Positions 63,562 through 64,000 of a stretch of DNA of 64,000 nt are shown piece by piece; positions within the stretch are counted from its first letter, which is position 1; each line of letters opens with the position of its first letter. Source of the stretch: Corynebacterium stercoris (lineage in GTDB: Bacteria; Actinomycetota; Actinomycetes; Mycobacteriales; Mycobacteriaceae); assembly GCF_024160105.1 (NCBI RefSeq), contig NZ_JAMFTQ010000006.1:61781-125780 (forward strand), read 5' to 3'. The position numbers and the translations under genes are program-made. The notes beneath the pieces were generated by a model that searched no databases, had not been told where the DNA came from, and worked only from the letters and a program-made list of their open reading frames with translations.

Positions 63562-63951
63562 CTACTTGAGGGTGACGGTAGCGCCAGCCTCTTCGAGCTT
63601 GGTCTTGGCAGCCTCAGCATCGTCCTTGTTTGCGCCCTCGAGGATGGCCTTCGGTGCGCCCTCAACCATCTCCTTGGCATCCTTCAGGCCGAGACCCGGA
63701 ACGAGCTCGCGGACGGCCTTAATAACGCCGATCTTCTTGTCGCCAGCGGCCTCGAGAACGACGTCGAACTCGTCCTTCTCCTCCTCAGCCGGAGCGTCGC
63801 CGCCCGCAGCGCCCGGAGCTGCAGCAACTGCAACCGGAGCAGCAGCGGTCACGTCGAAGACCTCCTCGAACTCCTTCAGGAACTCGGAGAGCTCGATGAG
63901 GGTCATTTCCTTGAACTGCTCGATGAGCTCGTCCTTGGTGAGCTTAGCCAT
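63562..63951 (-). CDS. rplL: 50S ribosomal protein L7/L12
   Basis: L7/L12 forms the flexible stalk that recruits translation GTPases. The 129-residue product has the N-terminal dimer domain, Ala-rich hinge (about 35-55) and C-terminal domain ([26 protein letters not shown]). ATG 63951 has AAAGGAAG upstream. rplJ should lie just beyond the right edge; the last 49 bases of the window hold only a short hairpin (CCGxCCGC/GCGGxCGG) of the rplJ-rplL space. Confidence 0.98.
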   Translation of the reverse strand: MAKLTKDELIEQFKEMTLIELSEFLKEFEEVFDVTAAAPVAVAAAPGAAGGDAPAEEEKDEFDVVLEAAGDKKIGVIKAVRELVPGLGLKDAKEMVEGAPKAILEGANKDDAEAAKTKLEEAGATVTLK

Positions 63952-64000
63952 GGTGGCTTCCTTTCTTTAGTCCGACCGCATCACGCGGCCGGCACGTGTT

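Overview
The window is a high-GC actinobacterial chromosome segment, almost certainly from a Corynebacterium. It holds the full core of the ribosomal-protein and RNA-polymerase superregion, nearly all on the minus strand. Read along the minus strand from the right edge, the order is rplL, rpoB-rpoC, rpsL-rpsG-fusA, tuf, rpsJ-rplC-rplD-rplW-rplB-rpsS-rplV-rpsC-rplP-rpmC-rpsQ, rplN-rplX-rplE, rpsH-rplF-rplR-rpsE-rpmD-rplO, secY-adk-map, infA, rpsM-rpsK-rpsD-rpoA-rplQ, truA. The genus call rests on gene order, on near-identity to corynebacterial core proteins as I remember them, on acidic tails on L15 and L17, and on many promoters whose -10 box lies 6-8 bases before the start codon (leaderless mRNAs). 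No rRNA, tRNA, CRISPR array, insertion sequence or prophage was seen.

Accessory cassettes sit in the joints between the conserved operons. (1) 1-2186: 3' part of a large DUF6541 membrane protein. (2) 7038-7850: an L,D-transpeptidase between map and infA. (3) 14023-17401: DUF2786, DUF6457-fdhD, an AhpD-like protein and a formate/nitrite transporter, between rpsH and rplE. (4) 19094-30816: a second formate/nitrite transporter, paired dynamin-like GTPases, thiD, a VbhA/Fic module, a lipoprotein, glmS and a MacB-type permease plus adaptor without an ATPase, between rplN and rpsQ. (5) 36670-39995: a six-gene Asp23/AmaP envelope operon, then an unknown gene, between rpsJ and tuf. (6) 45780-52904: membrane and secreted proteins of unknown role, a DUF1707 protein, and a SigK/RskA-like sigma/anti-sigma pair with a Met-rich lipoprotein facing a DipZ-like thiol-disulfide protein, between rpsL and rpoC. 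(7) 60949-63401: a DUF3068 protein and an aldehyde dehydrogenase between rpoB and rplL.

The most interesting system is at 49564-52904. A small Met-rich lipoprotein gene, sigma gene and anti-sigma gene form one operon; dipZ faces them. The 192-base space between holds two oppositely directed copies of the same promoter-like motif, CCAATCC-N16-CCGTAG, one aimed at each transcription unit. This resembles the SigK/RskA/DipZ locus of Mycobacterium tuberculosis, but the fasciclin antigens found there are replaced by a Met-rich lipoprotein carrying two perfect 54-base tandem repeats. Other points: a Fic antitoxin whose inhibitory-motif Glu reads Ala, four places where the terminator of a translation gene runs straight into the promoter of the next gene, and strong RNA-structure candidates around fusA, tuf and rpsJ.
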